Origin: Virgibacillus proomii
GTDB taxonomy: Bacteria > Bacillota > Bacilli > Bacillales > Amphibacillaceae
Direction of reading: 5' to 3'
Length of the DNA: 64,000 nt
Assembly: GCF_900162615.1 (NCBI RefSeq)
Contig: NZ_FUFN01000010.1
Location: 440,149-504,148, forward strand
In this document: in pieces, positions 1 through 8,058 of the stretch
Layout: every line of letters starts with the position of its first letter
Numbering within the stretch: the stretch's first letter is position 1
Position numbers and translations under genes: made by a program
The notes under the pieces: model-generated
Told to the model about the DNA's origin: nothing
The model's input: the letters and a program-made list of their open reading frames with translations, nothing else
Databases searched by the model: none

Positions 1-2
1 AT

Positions 3-512
3 GTTATCGAGGTAGCTTTAAAAAGCAGACAAGTCTCGGTGAAAGAAGATGTTCCAAGTGATATTCAATGGGGAAAAAATATTTTTATCACAGTACTTGG
101 ACTAGCCGGTATTATCATTGGCGGACAAATGGTAGTTGATAATGGAAAAGAAATTGCCTATGCTTGGGGAATGAGTGAGGCACTTGTAGGCTTGACGATC
201 ATTGCGATTGGAACCTCCCTTCCAGAGTTAGTTACATCGATTGCTGCTGCTTTGAAGAAGGAAAGTGAAATCGCATTGGGAAATATTGTAGGGAGTAATA
301 TCTTTAATATATTATTTGTTTTGGGAGTTTCTGCGGTAATAAGTCCGCTTCAGGTAAATAGCAAAGTTATCACGGATATTATTTTGATGATTGTGCTAAC
401 AGTCTTATTGCTTATCTTTTCACGAACTAACTACAAAGTTGGAAAAGCGGAAGGCTTCATCCTTGTTATAGGTTATATTTTGTATTTAACTTATATTATT
501 ATTCGAAATTAA
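3..512 (+). CDS. Sodium/calcium exchanger family protein, C-terminal part
   Basis: The reading frame is already open at the left edge, so only the C-terminal half is present. It resembles the CaCA cation exchangers (YrbG type), membrane antiporters that expel Ca2+ against Na+ or H+. The second alpha repeat is visible in GTSLPELVTSIAAALK followed by EIALGNIVGSNIFN; these acidic residues and the GNIVGSN turn form the ion site in the family. About five hydrophobic segments follow and the protein ends in a short RN tail. The first visible residues (VIEVALKSRQ) look like the cytoplasmic loop between the two halves. A strong hairpin terminator follows about 100 bases downstream. Family assignment is firm; the ion specificity is inferred. 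Confidence 0.85.
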   Translation, partial: VIEVALKSRQVSVKEDVPSDIQWGKNIFITVLGLAGIIIGGQMVVDNGKEIAYAWGMSEALVGLTIIAIGTSLPELVTSIAAALKKESEIALGNIVGSNIFNILFVLGVSAVISPLQVNSKVITDIILMIVLTVLLLIFSRTNYKVGKAEGFILVIGYILYLTYIIIRN

Positions 513-612
513 AAAAGTGGAGCGTTGTTTTAAGCAACTCTAGATATACGGAGAAATTTCAAATATGTTATTATACAATACAAACTGCATAAGAATTAGC
601 AATCAGCAATAA

Positions 613-644
613 GACGCTTGGGGGTTTCTTTCCAAGCGTCTTTC
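613..644 (+). terminator. Rho-independent terminator after the exchanger gene
   Basis: GACGCTTGG and CCAAGCGTC form a perfect 9-bp stem with an 11-base loop, followed by TTTC. It is the first strong hairpin after the exchanger stop codon. The A-rich bases on the left could let it work weakly in the other direction. Confidence 0.75.
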
Positions 645-816
645 ATCATGCGGTTATTTGTATTTAACTTTGTTTCCTAATGTAATGTATGGAAACTTCA
701 TATGTTCCTCATTTTTTAAAAAGAATAAAACTTATTTACCATTAAAACATCGGTTAGTATACCTTTTTCCACTGTTTTTTGTAATTGCCAATGATTTTTC
801 AGGATGGATACCTTTT

Positions 817-977
817 TATCCCGAATATAGCTGGTAGTTAGACTTGTTCTTCCATGCTACGAAGTGAAAAGAAAAGTGTGAGACCTAACTGTAAATGAAA
901 TATCCGATTCTGTTCAGAGGATTAGGTCCCCCCTTGCGGTACTAACAACGGTGTGGGGGATAAAAAACTTTATTTCC
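817..977 (+). repeat. Dispersed structured repeat, copy 1
   Basis: This is a divergent copy of the intergenic family described at 51380-51570. It begins with TATCCCGAATATAG, has the outer stem TAGTTAG paired with CTAACT (where other copies have GGTGCCGT/ACGGCACC), then AAATATCCGATTCTG and CCCCTTGCGGTACTAACA. The end is degenerate but keeps CTTTATTTCC. No gene is visible between the exchanger terminator and the small gene at 1131. Confidence 0.7.
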
Positions 978-1080
978 TATAAGGAGCCGTAAAAATGAAT
1001 GTCGAACGCCAAGAGGGTCGGGTGTAGTGCGTTTGTCAATTCCTTAATGCTCACTTTATTCCGCTTACCATTGACAATCT

Positions 1081-1125
1081 AAAATAAAAAGGAATAATGA
1101 ACCAAAATGTATGGTACTTATTCCT
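1081..1125 (-). terminator. Terminator after the 45-aa membrane peptide gene
   Basis: Reading the minus strand, AGGAATAA pairs with TTATTCCT around a loop of about 20 bases and is followed by a T-rich tract (TTTTTATTTT). It starts five bases after the stop codon of the small gene at 1131-1268, which supports that gene being real. Confidence 0.6.
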
Positions 1126-1130
1126 ACCCA

Positions 1131-1268
1131 CTACTTAAACATTAAAGTAAATATATCTTTTAAAAAAAGTGAAACGAAATTGAACACGCCATAAAAAAAT
1201 AAATACATGATCAGGAATACGAATGCATCCTTTTTACTAAAAGAAAAAGAGATCTCGTATTGATCCAT
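1131..1268 (-). CDS. Small hydrophobic membrane peptide (45 aa), function unknown
   Basis: The start ATG at 1268 has a good ribosome binding site (GAGGTGG, six bases upstream). The peptide begins MDQYEISFSFSKKDAF, then has one long hydrophobic stretch (about residues 16 to 42: VFLIMYLFFYGVF, NFVSLFL) and ends MFK. A charged, soluble N-terminus followed by one membrane helix is the typical layout of small Bacillus membrane proteins. A terminator hairpin follows directly. I do not recognise a family. No gene is close enough for an operon: the neighbours are the exchanger at 3-512 and the mhqD end at 1602. Confidence 0.6.
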   Translation of the reverse strand: MDQYEISFSFSKKDAFVFLIMYLFFYGVFNFVSLFLKDIFTLMFK

Positions 1269-1365
1269 ATTACCACCTCGTCTTATTTAAGATACACCAG
1301 ATTCTTATATCCTTACAAGCATTCTTTATGGCTTATTTTTTTCTGACTTTTAGAGTTGTATGATA

Positions 1366-1468
1366 CACAGAAGTCTAAGTGGGAACGACATCTAAATTCC
1401 CGATTCGCTAAACTAACAATCAGTAGGAGATGGAGGAAAACTCCTACTGAATGAAGATTCACGTTATG
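1366..1468 (+). repeat. Dispersed structured repeat, copy 2 (3' half)
   Basis: Only the right half of the family is recognisable: AGAAGTCTAAGTGGGA, AAATTCCCGATTCG, then the terminal hairpin TCAGTAGGAG/CTCCTACTGA and the closing GAATGAAGATTCACGTTAT. The hairpin arms are nearly identical to those at 51518-51553, while other copies carry different arms that still pair. Confidence 0.75.
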
Positions 1469-1601
1469 ATTGTAGTAAAATGAATCACCTTTTTCCATCT
1501 ATACGATCACAGAAAGATTCCTAAATCCATATAAAGATTCTCTTCCGCTTTTCTTAAATCGGAGTTCTACTAGAATGGTGATTATAATTTATTAACCCAT
1601 C

Positions 1602-2207
1602 CTAGTTAAGCTGTCGATACCATTTAGCTGCTTCCTGTACTTCTCTTAATGTCAATTGATGCCCGCTATTTTCCCAATGTAAATGTACATTTGCTGAAGC
1701 ATCCTGTAACAACTGTTTAAGATCTTCTGATTCTTGAGCAGGGCAAATAGGATCATTTGTTCCTGCTGCAATAAATACATCGACTTTAGATAAATCAGGT
1801 AACTCAATGCCGCGTCTTGGAACCATTGGATGATGCAAAATCGCTCCCCGCAGGGCATCCTGATGGTGAAATAATAAGCTTGCAGCAATATTTGCACCAT
1901 TAGAATAACCAATGGCAAATATGTGATCACGAGCAAAGTTATATGTTACAGCGGCTTCATTTAGGAAATTAAGTAATTCTTCTGTTCGAAATACTAAATC
2001 TTCTTCATCAAAAATACCTTCGGCTAAGCGTCTAAAAAAACGGGGCATTCCATTTTCGAGTATATTTCCTCGTACACTAAGAATATTAGCTCCCGCATCA
2101 ATTTCAGTTGCAAGCGGTATTAGATCCCGTTCGGTCCCTCCAGTACCGTGTAGTAACAGGAAAGTCGGTTTCGATTGGTCACTTCCTCGCTGAAAAATAT
2201 GTTTCAT
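1602..2207 (-). CDS. mhqD: Alpha/beta hydrolase, MhqD-type carboxylesterase
   Basis: A 201-residue single-domain hydrolase close to B. subtilis MhqD (YodD), a cytosolic esterase induced by methylhydroquinone, quinones and catechol. The oxyanion-hole motif LLLHGTGGTERDL is at about residues 17 to 29, the nucleophile serine lies in GYSNGAN at about 109, the acidic residue in GTNDPICP at about 159, and the histidine in NSGHQL near 188. It starts with a perfect AAAGGAGG site at the ATG, 12 bases after the stop codon of the MarR-type gene, so the two are one operon. In B. subtilis the partner regulator MhqR represses mhqD, which matches this arrangement. The substrate is not shown by the sequence. 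Confidence 0.88.
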   Translation of the reverse strand: MKHIFQRGSDQSKPTFLLLHGTGGTERDLIPLATEIDAGANILSVRGNILENGMPRFFRRLAEGIFDEEDLVFRTEELLNFLNEAAVTYNFARDHIFAIGYSNGANIAASLLFHHQDALRGAILHHPMVPRRGIELPDLSKVDVFIAAGTNDPICPAQESEDLKQLLQDASANVHLHWENSGHQLTLREVQEAAKWYRQLN

Positions 2208-2219
2208 CCTGTTCCTCCT

Positions 2220-2642
2220 TTAAGCTCGTTTTCCTACCGTTTTTAAAACATTTATCACGGTCTGTTTTTGTTGATCACTAATGCCAGCAAACAAGTCTTC
2301 CATTATTTTCTGATGCTTTGGAAAAATTTCATCCATTAATTTTTTTCCTTCATTTGTAATATCGATATAGACAACACGCCGATCTTCTTGACAATGTTGT
2401 CTTTTTAATAATCCTTTCTGTTCTAATTTGTCAATAACATATGTAATAGAACCAGTTTTAATCAGGACACTTTCCGATATTTCCCGAACCGTTTGCTTTC
2501 CCTTATGATACAGGGTTTCAAGAATAGTAAATTCAGATGTTTTCATTCCGTAGTTTTTTATATCCTGCATCATTCGTTCTTGTAGTGCTTTTGAGGCTTT
2601 GACTAAGACGACAAAAGCCTTTAATGAAAGATTCTCTTGCAT
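2220..2642 (-). CDS. mhqR: MarR-family repressor, MhqR-type
   Basis: A MarR/DUF24-sized winged-helix regulator (140 residues). The recognition region TVREISESVLIKTGSITYVI is at about residues 52 to 71, and the wing with the basic motif CQEDRRVVYIDIT follows at about 83 to 95. In B. subtilis MhqR represses hydrolase and dioxygenase genes and is released by quinone-like electrophiles. Here it is the first gene of an operon with an MhqD-type hydrolase, so autoregulation is likely. Two ATG codons lie in tandem; I chose the second because it is seven bases from AAGGTGG, the first only four. A sigma-A promoter lies directly upstream. Confidence 0.85.
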   Translation of the reverse strand: MQENLSLKAFVVLVKASKALQERMMQDIKNYGMKTSEFTILETLYHKGKQTVREISESVLIKTGSITYVIDKLEQKGLLKRQHCQEDRRVVYIDITNEGKKLMDEIFPKHQKIMEDLFAGISDQQKQTVINVLKTVGKRA

Positions 2643-2666
2643 CATCGTTCCACCTTGTTTGTATTG

Positions 2667-2715
2667 AATTAATATATTCTTAATTAAATATAATCTATTC
2701 TGTTTAGGCTGTCAA
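2667..2715 (-). promoter_or_regulatory. Promoter and candidate MhqR operator
   Basis: On the minus strand TTGACA (2715-2710) and TATATT (2692-2687) are separated by exactly 17 bases, a near-consensus sigma-A promoter. Just downstream of the -10 box is the inverted repeat AATTAA-N7-TTAATT (2667-2685), well placed for a MarR-type repressor to block transcription. The operator role is inference; the sequence differs from the B. subtilis MhqR box. Confidence 0.65.
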
Positions 2716-2808
2716 AGTATATGAAATACCGGCGGAGAAAGGCATAGAACAGGGAAAAGCTGAAACGTTAATTTTTACCTTCATGTTTCTACCCATAGAA
2801 AATGGTTA
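2708..2808 (+). pseudogene. Possible remnant of a PD-(D/E)XK (Rpn/transposase-like) gene tail
   Basis: A 33-codon open stretch with no start codon contains EKGIEQGKAETL. The charged GIEQGKAE pattern is common in the C-terminal tails of Rpn/YhgA-type putative transposase nucleases. It overlaps the mhqR promoter on the opposite strand and has no ribosome binding site. If real, it is only a fragment; chance similarity is quite possible. Confidence 0.2.
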
Positions 2809-2886
2809 ATGGTGCCGTTGATTTTACGTATATTTTTATACATTACTTTTAAGAGTTAACCCTTACCCCTTTTTTAAGGCTGAATG

Positions 2887-2927
2887 AAAAGATGATATTG
2901 CTTAGTTTAGGTGCAATATCATCTTTC
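2887..2927. terminator. Strong bidirectional hairpin terminator
   Basis: AAAGATGATATTGC and GCAATATCATCTTT make a perfect 14-bp stem with an 11-base loop, with T-rich flanks on both strands. It lies between the promoter of mhqR and the 3' end of the ABC-F gene, where it could isolate the two units. Confidence 0.65.
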
Positions 2928-2937
2928 TTACATCATT

Positions 2938-3094
2938 AGCCCGCATGTAACTGGCAGTAAGACCTGCCCTTCCATGCGGAGGTGAAATCTTGGACGATAC
3001 GTGGTCCAACTGCAAGTCAAATGCCCGACTCTGTTTACCCGATTCTGTTTATTCTAATAATCAGTGGGGGATAAAAGCCCCCCCACTGATGCAA
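2938..3094 (+). repeat. Dispersed structured repeat, copy 3
   Basis: It starts GCCCGCATGTAACT. The outer stem is GCAGT/ACTGC, followed by AAATGCCCGACTCTG, and the terminal hairpin is CAGTGGGGG/CCCCCACTG. That final hairpin lies ten bases beyond the ABC-F stop codon on the minus strand and may double as its terminator. Confidence 0.75.
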
Positions 3095-3103
3095 GACAAT
3101 GTA

Positions 3104-4684
3104 TCATTCTCTTTGCATTTTTAAGTTTCTTTTTTGCTTCAACAGTTCTTGAAATTCTTCTTCCAGTTTATCAGAAGGCTCTATACTTAATTTGCTCAGC
3201 ACTTCGGTAAGCTTCGTTTCGACTACGATTAATTGTTGTTCGATCATGTCTTCCTGTGGTTTAGAGAAGTCATTTTTATAGGCGTCATAAGACCCTTCAA
3301 ACACAGTGATCTTTTTATTCCCTCCGAAGGCAATCAAGCGATTTGCAATGGTTTTAATAAATCTCCGGTCATGGGAAACAAACAATACGGTTCCTTCATA
3401 ATTTACAAGCAGTTCTTCTAAAGCTTCTACTGCCTCAATATCAAGAAAATTTGTCGGCTCATCAAGAATGAGTGTATTAATATCACTAACAAATAATTTA
3501 GCAAATGCTACTTTTACCCGTTCTCCTCCGCTTAGAACGTTTACATGTTTATAAACATCGTCTCTGTGAAAATGCAGTCTTGCTAGTACCGTTCGAATCA
3601 GTGTTTCATTTTGACTGGATGTGTTGCTTACATTCTCTAAAATTGTTTTGTTCGTTTCAAGTATATCTAAATTTTGGCTAAAGTAGCCGACTTTCATTGC
3701 TGGAGCATGACGAACTTGATCATTCTCTTGCATCAGGTTTTTGATTAATGTTGTCTTGCCGCTGCCATTAGGTCCAATAATGGCAATTTTATCTCCACCT
3801 TTAACATGGAAGCTAACGGGATTCCATAGGAGACGTTGACTAATGACTCCCTTTAGATCTTCTACCCGTAGAAGAGTTCTTCCGTGTAGTTTGTCTGCAT
3901 ATGGCAAGTTCATCTTGACTGGTGGCGTTTCCTTTACTTTTTCTACCTGTTCCAGCTTTTCCAGTCTTGTTTCGATCGCTTTAGCTGCTTTTCGTAATTT
4001 CTTTTGTTTATTTGCAAAATAAGGCCTGGCACCTGTAATTTTTGCTTCTGAACTGCTTGTTTGCTTTGGTTTCTTTGTTGCTCGTTGTGCTTTTTGCTCT
4101 TTTAATTGAAGCGCTTGTTCTAATTGTGTTTTCTTGGCTATATAATTTTCATAAGCCTGTTGCTGCTGATTTAGCTGCATGTTCTTCTGTTCCTGATAAT
4201 GAGAGTAATTTCCTTTATATTCCGTTACATAGCCATCTTCCAGTTCCCATATCGTTGTACACAATGCATCAAGAAACTCACGATCATGGGAAACAATAAT
4301 TAGTGCGCCTTTCCATTTTTTTAGCTGTGTTTCTAATTTTTCAATGTGCCATGTATCCAAATTCGTTGTTGGTTCATCTGCTAATAAGATATCTGCCTGG
4401 TTAGCTAGGGCTCTGTTAATATATTCTTGAGTTACTTCGCCACCACTTTTTGTCGTAATCATACGTTTCAATTGTGGAACTAATTCGATTGTTCCATGGG
4501 TTATAATTTTTCCCGTTTCCGGTACAGTTTCTTTTGCAAGAATTTGTAACAATGTTGTTTTTCCACTGCCGTTTTTCCCAACCAAACCAATACGATTTCC
4601 TTTATGGACAGCTAGTGATTCGATTTCAATTAATTTTCGATCTTTTATATAGTGAATTAAATTTCTCGCTTCTAATAAACGCAT
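3104..4684 (-). CDS. ABC-F protein, probable ribosome-protection type (Vga/Msr/VmlR-like)
   Basis: A 526-residue soluble protein with two ATPase domains and no membrane part. Domain 1 has Walker A GLVGKNGSGKTT (about 33-44), the shortened signature KSGGEVTQEY (about 79) and Walker B LLADEPTTNLD (about 100). Domain 2 has GPNGSGKTT (about 304), LSGGERVKVAFA (about 384) and LILDEPTNFLD. A long lysine- and glutamine-rich linker with an ARPYFANKQKK segment separates them, and a charged coiled-coil tail ends in KMQRE, as in VmlR. Such proteins bind the ribosomal E site; many dislodge antibiotics from the peptidyl-transferase centre. The signature of domain 1 and the attenuator-like leader upstream favour the antibiotic-protection class over Uup/YfmR housekeeping types. 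The drug range cannot be read from the sequence. ATG 4684 follows GGAGATGA. Confidence 0.85.
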   Translation of the reverse strand: MRLLEARNLIHYIKDRKLIEIESLAVHKGNRIGLVGKNGSGKTTLLQILAKETVPETGKIITHGTIELVPQLKRMITTKSGGEVTQEYINRALANQADILLADEPTTNLDTWHIEKLETQLKKWKGALIIVSHDREFLDALCTTIWELEDGYVTEYKGNYSHYQEQKNMQLNQQQQAYENYIAKKTQLEQALQLKEQKAQRATKKPKQTSSSEAKITGARPYFANKQKKLRKAAKAIETRLEKLEQVEKVKETPPVKMNLPYADKLHGRTLLRVEDLKGVISQRLLWNPVSFHVKGGDKIAIIGPNGSGKTTLIKNLMQENDQVRHAPAMKVGYFSQNLDILETNKTILENVSNTSSQNETLIRTVLARLHFHRDDVYKHVNVLSGGERVKVAFAKLFVSDINTLILDEPTNFLDIEAVEALEELLVNYEGTVLFVSHDRRFIKTIANRLIAFGGNKKITVFEGSYDAYKNDFSKPQEDMIEQQLIVVETKLTEVLSKLSIEPSDKLEEEFQELLKQKRNLKMQRE

Positions 4685-4810
4685 ACGTTCATCTCCTCAT
4701 ATAGGCTGAAAACTTGGCTATTACCAAGTGATTAGGTGTAAGAGGCTTCATTGCATGTTTAATTATTGTCGTCTTTTTTTATACATTGTAGATAACTTTT
4801 TGAAAAGTAT

Positions 4811-5160
4811 CTTCGTCGCCTCAAGTGCTTAAGCGACTAGCAAACTTGAAACTGCTTCCTACGATAAGTTAACATCGGCTCAATACTAAATGAAGACCGA
4901 CTAAAACGGGCTTACCGTCGACATATGCCTGATTTATTGGCATGTTCTGTCTCAAATGTAAGGAGACGTTTCAAAAATCTGCTTATTATTTTGAAGACTT
5001 TATAAGAGAAATGGCTCCTAGATCCATTCCTTCAAAGGCTTTTAGGAAATCCCCTTGTAGACTGACATTCCGTGTAAAAAGCACGGAATGAAGTTTTCGC
5101 TTTACCTTGTCAAAAGTTCTTCCGTTTGTACGTTGCACCCCTGAGCGCTTCTAGCTTTTG
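4811..5160 (+). repeat. Dispersed repeat, copy 4 (long form with imperfect inverted ends)
   Basis: The left end reads GCTTAAGCGACTAGCAAACTT. The right end is GTTTGTACGTTGC followed by GAGCGCTTCTAGCTTTTG, which on the other strand resembles the left end (AGCGCTC, then ACAAAC), so the long form is bounded by imperfect inverted repeats. Inside are CTACGATAAGTTAACATCGG, GGAGACGT/GGCTCC arms, and the hairpin CATTCCGTG/CACGGAATG with GAATGAAGTTTTCGCTTTA. The copy separates the attenuator at 5171 from the ABC-F start and so lies inside its transcribed leader. Confidence 0.75.
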
Positions 5161-5170
5161 TTTTTTTACA

Positions 5171-5207
5171 TACAAAAAAGCCTCCTATTCATCCCAGAAT
5201 AGGAGGC
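5171..5207 (-). terminator. Intrinsic terminator in the ABC-F leader
   Basis: On the minus strand GCCTCCTATTC and GAATAGGAGGC form a perfect 11-bp stem with a six-base loop, followed by six Ts. It stands between the promoter at 5476-5504 and the ABC-F gene. Its ascending arm can instead pair with an upstream segment (5332-5341), which makes it look like a regulated attenuator. It may also simply end read-through from treR. Confidence 0.85.
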
Positions 5208-5470
5208 ATCGTAGATAAGTATGGTTAAAGATACGTATTCCATTATGCCACTTAGTCTATTTACACAATATAGATGTAAAGAGAGTAGTACATAAAAGAA
5301 TAAAGATCGTTACCAATTACATCGAGCATCATCCTATTCTGAAATGTTCATAAGTTGCATGCAAGAATAAACAGATCAATATCTGTTGTTATTGCCGCTT
5401 CCTTATCCATTTATTTCAGTAAATAGGATTAATAAATCATGTAATTGGGTCACCCTTTCCGTTATTATTA
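5208..5470 (-). promoter_or_regulatory. Leader with antiterminator and possible leader peptides
   Basis: The leader contains CAGAATAGGA (5341-5332, minus strand), an exact 10-base complement of TCCTATTCTG in the 5' arm of the terminator at 5171-5207. The two pairings exclude each other, the arrangement of a classic attenuator. Short open frames precede or overlap the switch: a 23-codon frame from 5332 to 5261 (MMLDVIGND..., rich in tyrosine) behind AGAATAGG, a five-codon frame MNISE just before it, and a 20-codon frame MDKEAAITTDI.... Ribosome stalling in such a frame is known to control ABC-F protection genes such as vmlR and vga(A). The structure is seen; the control by antibiotics is inferred. 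Confidence 0.6.
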
Positions 5471-5475
5471 GTACC

Positions 5476-5504
5476 ATTATATAGAAAATAATTGCTATTG
5501 TCTA
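5476..5504 (-). promoter_or_regulatory. Strong sigma-A promoter for the ABC-F leader
   Basis: Minus strand TAGACA (5504-5499), 17-base spacer, perfect TATAAT (5481-5476). It begins 28 bases after the treR stop codon, so it marks a new transcription unit and not the tail of the trehalose operon. Transcription would start near 5468. Confidence 0.75.
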
Positions 5505-5531
5505 TCCACTTAAGCTTATAGGACAAGATTT

Positions 5532-6239
5532 TTAATTAATTCTTCTTGCAAAGTCTACAAACTTAAATTTATCGGGTCGATGTCGAGATTCCGTAAATTG
5601 AAATAGTCTCGCATCCTCTAAGTAAACTAAACTTTTGATCACAACAGTATTCGTATGGTGTTTTAAATCCAATAATTTCCTGTCTTGTTTAGTTGGTTCT
5701 TCAACGGTAATTTCTTTTTGAGCAAAGCTAATGGAAAGACCAAGTTCATGCTCAATATAATCGTAAATAGATCGCTCGCATGTTTCTATACGAGGCATAG
5801 GAATAATCGATTCGATAAAATAATCTTTGTCTAAAATGACATTTTCTCCATCAATCGTTCTTACGCGAATAACGTTCCAAATTTTGTCCTTTGTATTGAT
5901 TGTTTTATATATGGGACTGGAACGTTTTACTTCTTCCATCTGAATCACTGTTGTTTTAGCATCTAAGTTTAATTTTTTTGCTAATTCTTTAAAGCTGACA
6001 ATTCCTGAGACTGGAAAATCAAGTCGTGGACGGTCAATAACAATCGACCCTTTTCCCCGTATTTTTTGAATATAGCCATGCTGTGATAATAAATGTAATG
6101 CTTTTCGAATCGTTTCTCTCGATGTTTGATAAATTTCGGCTAAGTCGTTTTCGGAAGGGAGTAAGGAAGATGTTGGTAACATATCGTTATTAATCTGTTC
6201 AACTAAATCATGATAAATCATTAAATATTTCTTTTGCAT
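5532..6239 (-). CDS. treR: GntR-family trehalose operon repressor
   Basis: A 235-residue HutC/GntR-type regulator. The N-terminal winged helix contains LLPSENDLAEIYQTSRETIRKA (cut here for length; about residues 27-48) and GYIQKIRGKGSIV; the rest is a UTRA sugar-phosphate domain ending FKFVDFARR, the typical TreR C-terminus. TreR represses treP-treA and is released by trehalose-6-phosphate. I start at the ATG at 6239, where AAAGAGG lies nine bases upstream; an ATG 12 codons earlier lacks a site. It is the last gene of treP-treA-treR, all on the minus strand, and matching palindromes lie at the treP promoter. Confidence 0.92.
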   Translation of the reverse strand: MQKKYLMIYHDLVEQINNDMLPTSSLLPSENDLAEIYQTSRETIRKALHLLSQHGYIQKIRGKGSIVIDRPRLDFPVSGIVSFKELAKKLNLDAKTTVIQMEEVKRSSPIYKTINTKDKIWNVIRVRTIDGENVILDKDYFIESIIPMPRIETCERSIYDYIEHELGLSISFAQKEITVEEPTKQDRKLLDLKHHTNTVVIKSLVYLEDARLFQFTESRHRPDKFKFVDFARRIN

Positions 6240-6369
6240 CGTTATAACCTCTTTATTTACGATAATAGGCAGCAAGCTCCATTATGATATGGATAACGAA
6301 AAAGAGCTAGACTGCCTTTTACAAGGTTGACGGCATGAGACAAAATAGATTCAACCAGAAAATATTGAA

Positions 6370-8034
6370 TCAGTTATTTATTAAATAATAAATAATGGAC
6401 TCATAAGGTCGTAATGGTATGGTGCCTAATTTAGAAGGCGAATCAGAATAATTGGACAGAAGAATAATCGCTTTTTCATTCCGTAAATCATCAATAGTAA
6501 TTTCCGTATCCGTATCATAAAAATTGCTTATTACGACTAAGCTTTCATTCTGCCAATTTCGTGAATATGCAAAAACATTTAGATGATGGATATCGATCAT
6601 CTTAAAGTCTCCATAAGTAATGATATCATATTTTTTTCGTAAAGAAATTAGTTTCTGATAATGTTTAAAGATAGAGTTCGGTTTTTCCATCATCTTTTTA
6701 GCATTAATCGTTTTGTAGTCCTGTGCTAAAGGAATCCAAGGTGTACCAGTTGTAAATCCGGCATTTTTCGTTGATGACCATTGCATAGGCGTTCGAGCAT
6801 TATCTCTAGATTTTTGCTGAAGAATTTTAATAATAGCTGTTTCTGATTTACCTTCTTTCTTTAACTGCTTATAAGCATTTAATGATTCTACATCACGATA
6901 TTGGTTGATGGAAGTAAACCCGGCATTTTTCATTCCCAACTCTTCTCCTTGATAAATATAAGGAGTACCTTGCATCATATGCAGGGTTGTAGCAAGCATT
7001 TTTGCTGATTCAGCATGATATTCCCCGTCATTTCCGAAACGGGAGACAATCCTGGGTTGGTCATGATTACACCAAAATAATGCATTCCATCCACCACCTT
7101 CGTACATGCCGACTTGCCAATTATTAAGAATTTCCTTTAATTGGATAAAGTTAAAAGGAGCTGTTGTCCACTTTTTCCCGTTTGGATAATCGACCTTCAA
7201 ATGGTGGAATTGAAAGGTCATATTTAATTCTTGGCGGTCACGCCTAGTATAGAGAATACAATTATCCAATGAAGTTGATGACATTTCGCCAACTGTCATC
7301 ATATCGTTTGGTTCAAACACTGTTTGATTTAATTCATGTAAAAATTCATGAATTCTCGGTCCATCTGTATAAAATCTCCGTCCATCTCCTTGGTCATCAT
7401 TAGGAAAACACTGGTCTTTGGAAATTAAATTGATCACATCAAGGCGGAAACCATCGATTCCTTTGTTTGCCCAAAATTGTATCATTTCATATATTTTTTC
7501 CCGGACTTGAGGATTTTCCCAGTTTAAGTCAGCTTGTGTTTTATCAAATAGATGTAAATAATATTGATCTGTTTTTTTATGATATTCCCAAGCAGAGCCA
7601 CCAAATTTAGATAACCAGTTATTTGGTGGACCGCCATTTACTGGATCTTTCCAAATGTAGAAATCACGATATGGGTTATCTTTAGATTTAGCTGCTTCTT
7701 TAAACCAGATATGGTCTGTTGAAGTATGGTTAATAACTAGATCCATAATGAGCTTCATATGGCGATGGTGAACCTCTGTTAACAATTCTTCAAAATCATT
7801 CATCGTTCCATAAAGCGGATCAATCGCATAGTAGTTACTAATATCATATCCATTATCTTTTTGTGGTGATTGATAGACAGGAGTGAGCCAAAGAACATCT
7901 ACTCCTAATTCCTTAAGGTAATCAAGCTTTTGGATAATGCCTTGTAAGTCACCTATGCCATTTCCAGTTGTATCAAAAAAACTCTTTGGATAAATCTGAT
8001 AAACTACAGCTTGTTTCCACCAAGCTTCATTCAT
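6370..8034 (-). CDS. treA: Trehalose-6-phosphate hydrolase (GH13)
   Basis: A cytosolic 554-residue alpha-amylase family enzyme that splits trehalose-6-phosphate into glucose and glucose-6-phosphate. The conserved GH13 regions are present: DLVINHTS (about 98-105), GFRLDVINL with nucleophile Asp199, TVGEMSS with acid/base Glu250 and WCNHDQPR with Asp325. The N-terminal WWKQAVVYQIYPKSF is typical of the oligo-1,6-glucosidase/TreA branch. Sequence alone does not separate TreA from isomaltase-type enzymes, but the position between a trehalose-type PTS and treR does. The ATG at 8034 follows TGAGGTG. A 270-base gap with a dispersed repeat separates it from treP. Confidence 0.92.
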   Translation of the reverse strand: MNEAWWKQAVVYQIYPKSFFDTTGNGIGDLQGIIQKLDYLKELGVDVLWLTPVYQSPQKDNGYDISNYYAIDPLYGTMNDFEELLTEVHHRHMKLIMDLVINHTSTDHIWFKEAAKSKDNPYRDFYIWKDPVNGGPPNNWLSKFGGSAWEYHKKTDQYYLHLFDKTQADLNWENPQVREKIYEMIQFWANKGIDGFRLDVINLISKDQCFPNDDQGDGRRFYTDGPRIHEFLHELNQTVFEPNDMMTVGEMSSTSLDNCILYTRRDRQELNMTFQFHHLKVDYPNGKKWTTAPFNFIQLKEILNNWQVGMYEGGGWNALFWCNHDQPRIVSRFGNDGEYHAESAKMLATTLHMMQGTPYIYQGEELGMKNAGFTSINQYRDVESLNAYKQLKKEGKSETAIIKILQQKSRDNARTPMQWSSTKNAGFTTGTPWIPLAQDYKTINAKKMMEKPNSIFKHYQKLISLRKKYDIITYGDFKMIDIHHLNVFAYSRNWQNESLVVISNFYDTDTEITIDDLRNEKAIILLSNYSDSPSKLGTIPLRPYESIIYYLINN

Positions 8035-8058
8035 GTTAACACCTCATTAGCTGTTTTT

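Noticed and set aside
1313..1498. 61-codon minus-strand open frame
   Set aside because: It lies across dispersed repeat copy 2, has no ribosome binding site and no protein-like composition.
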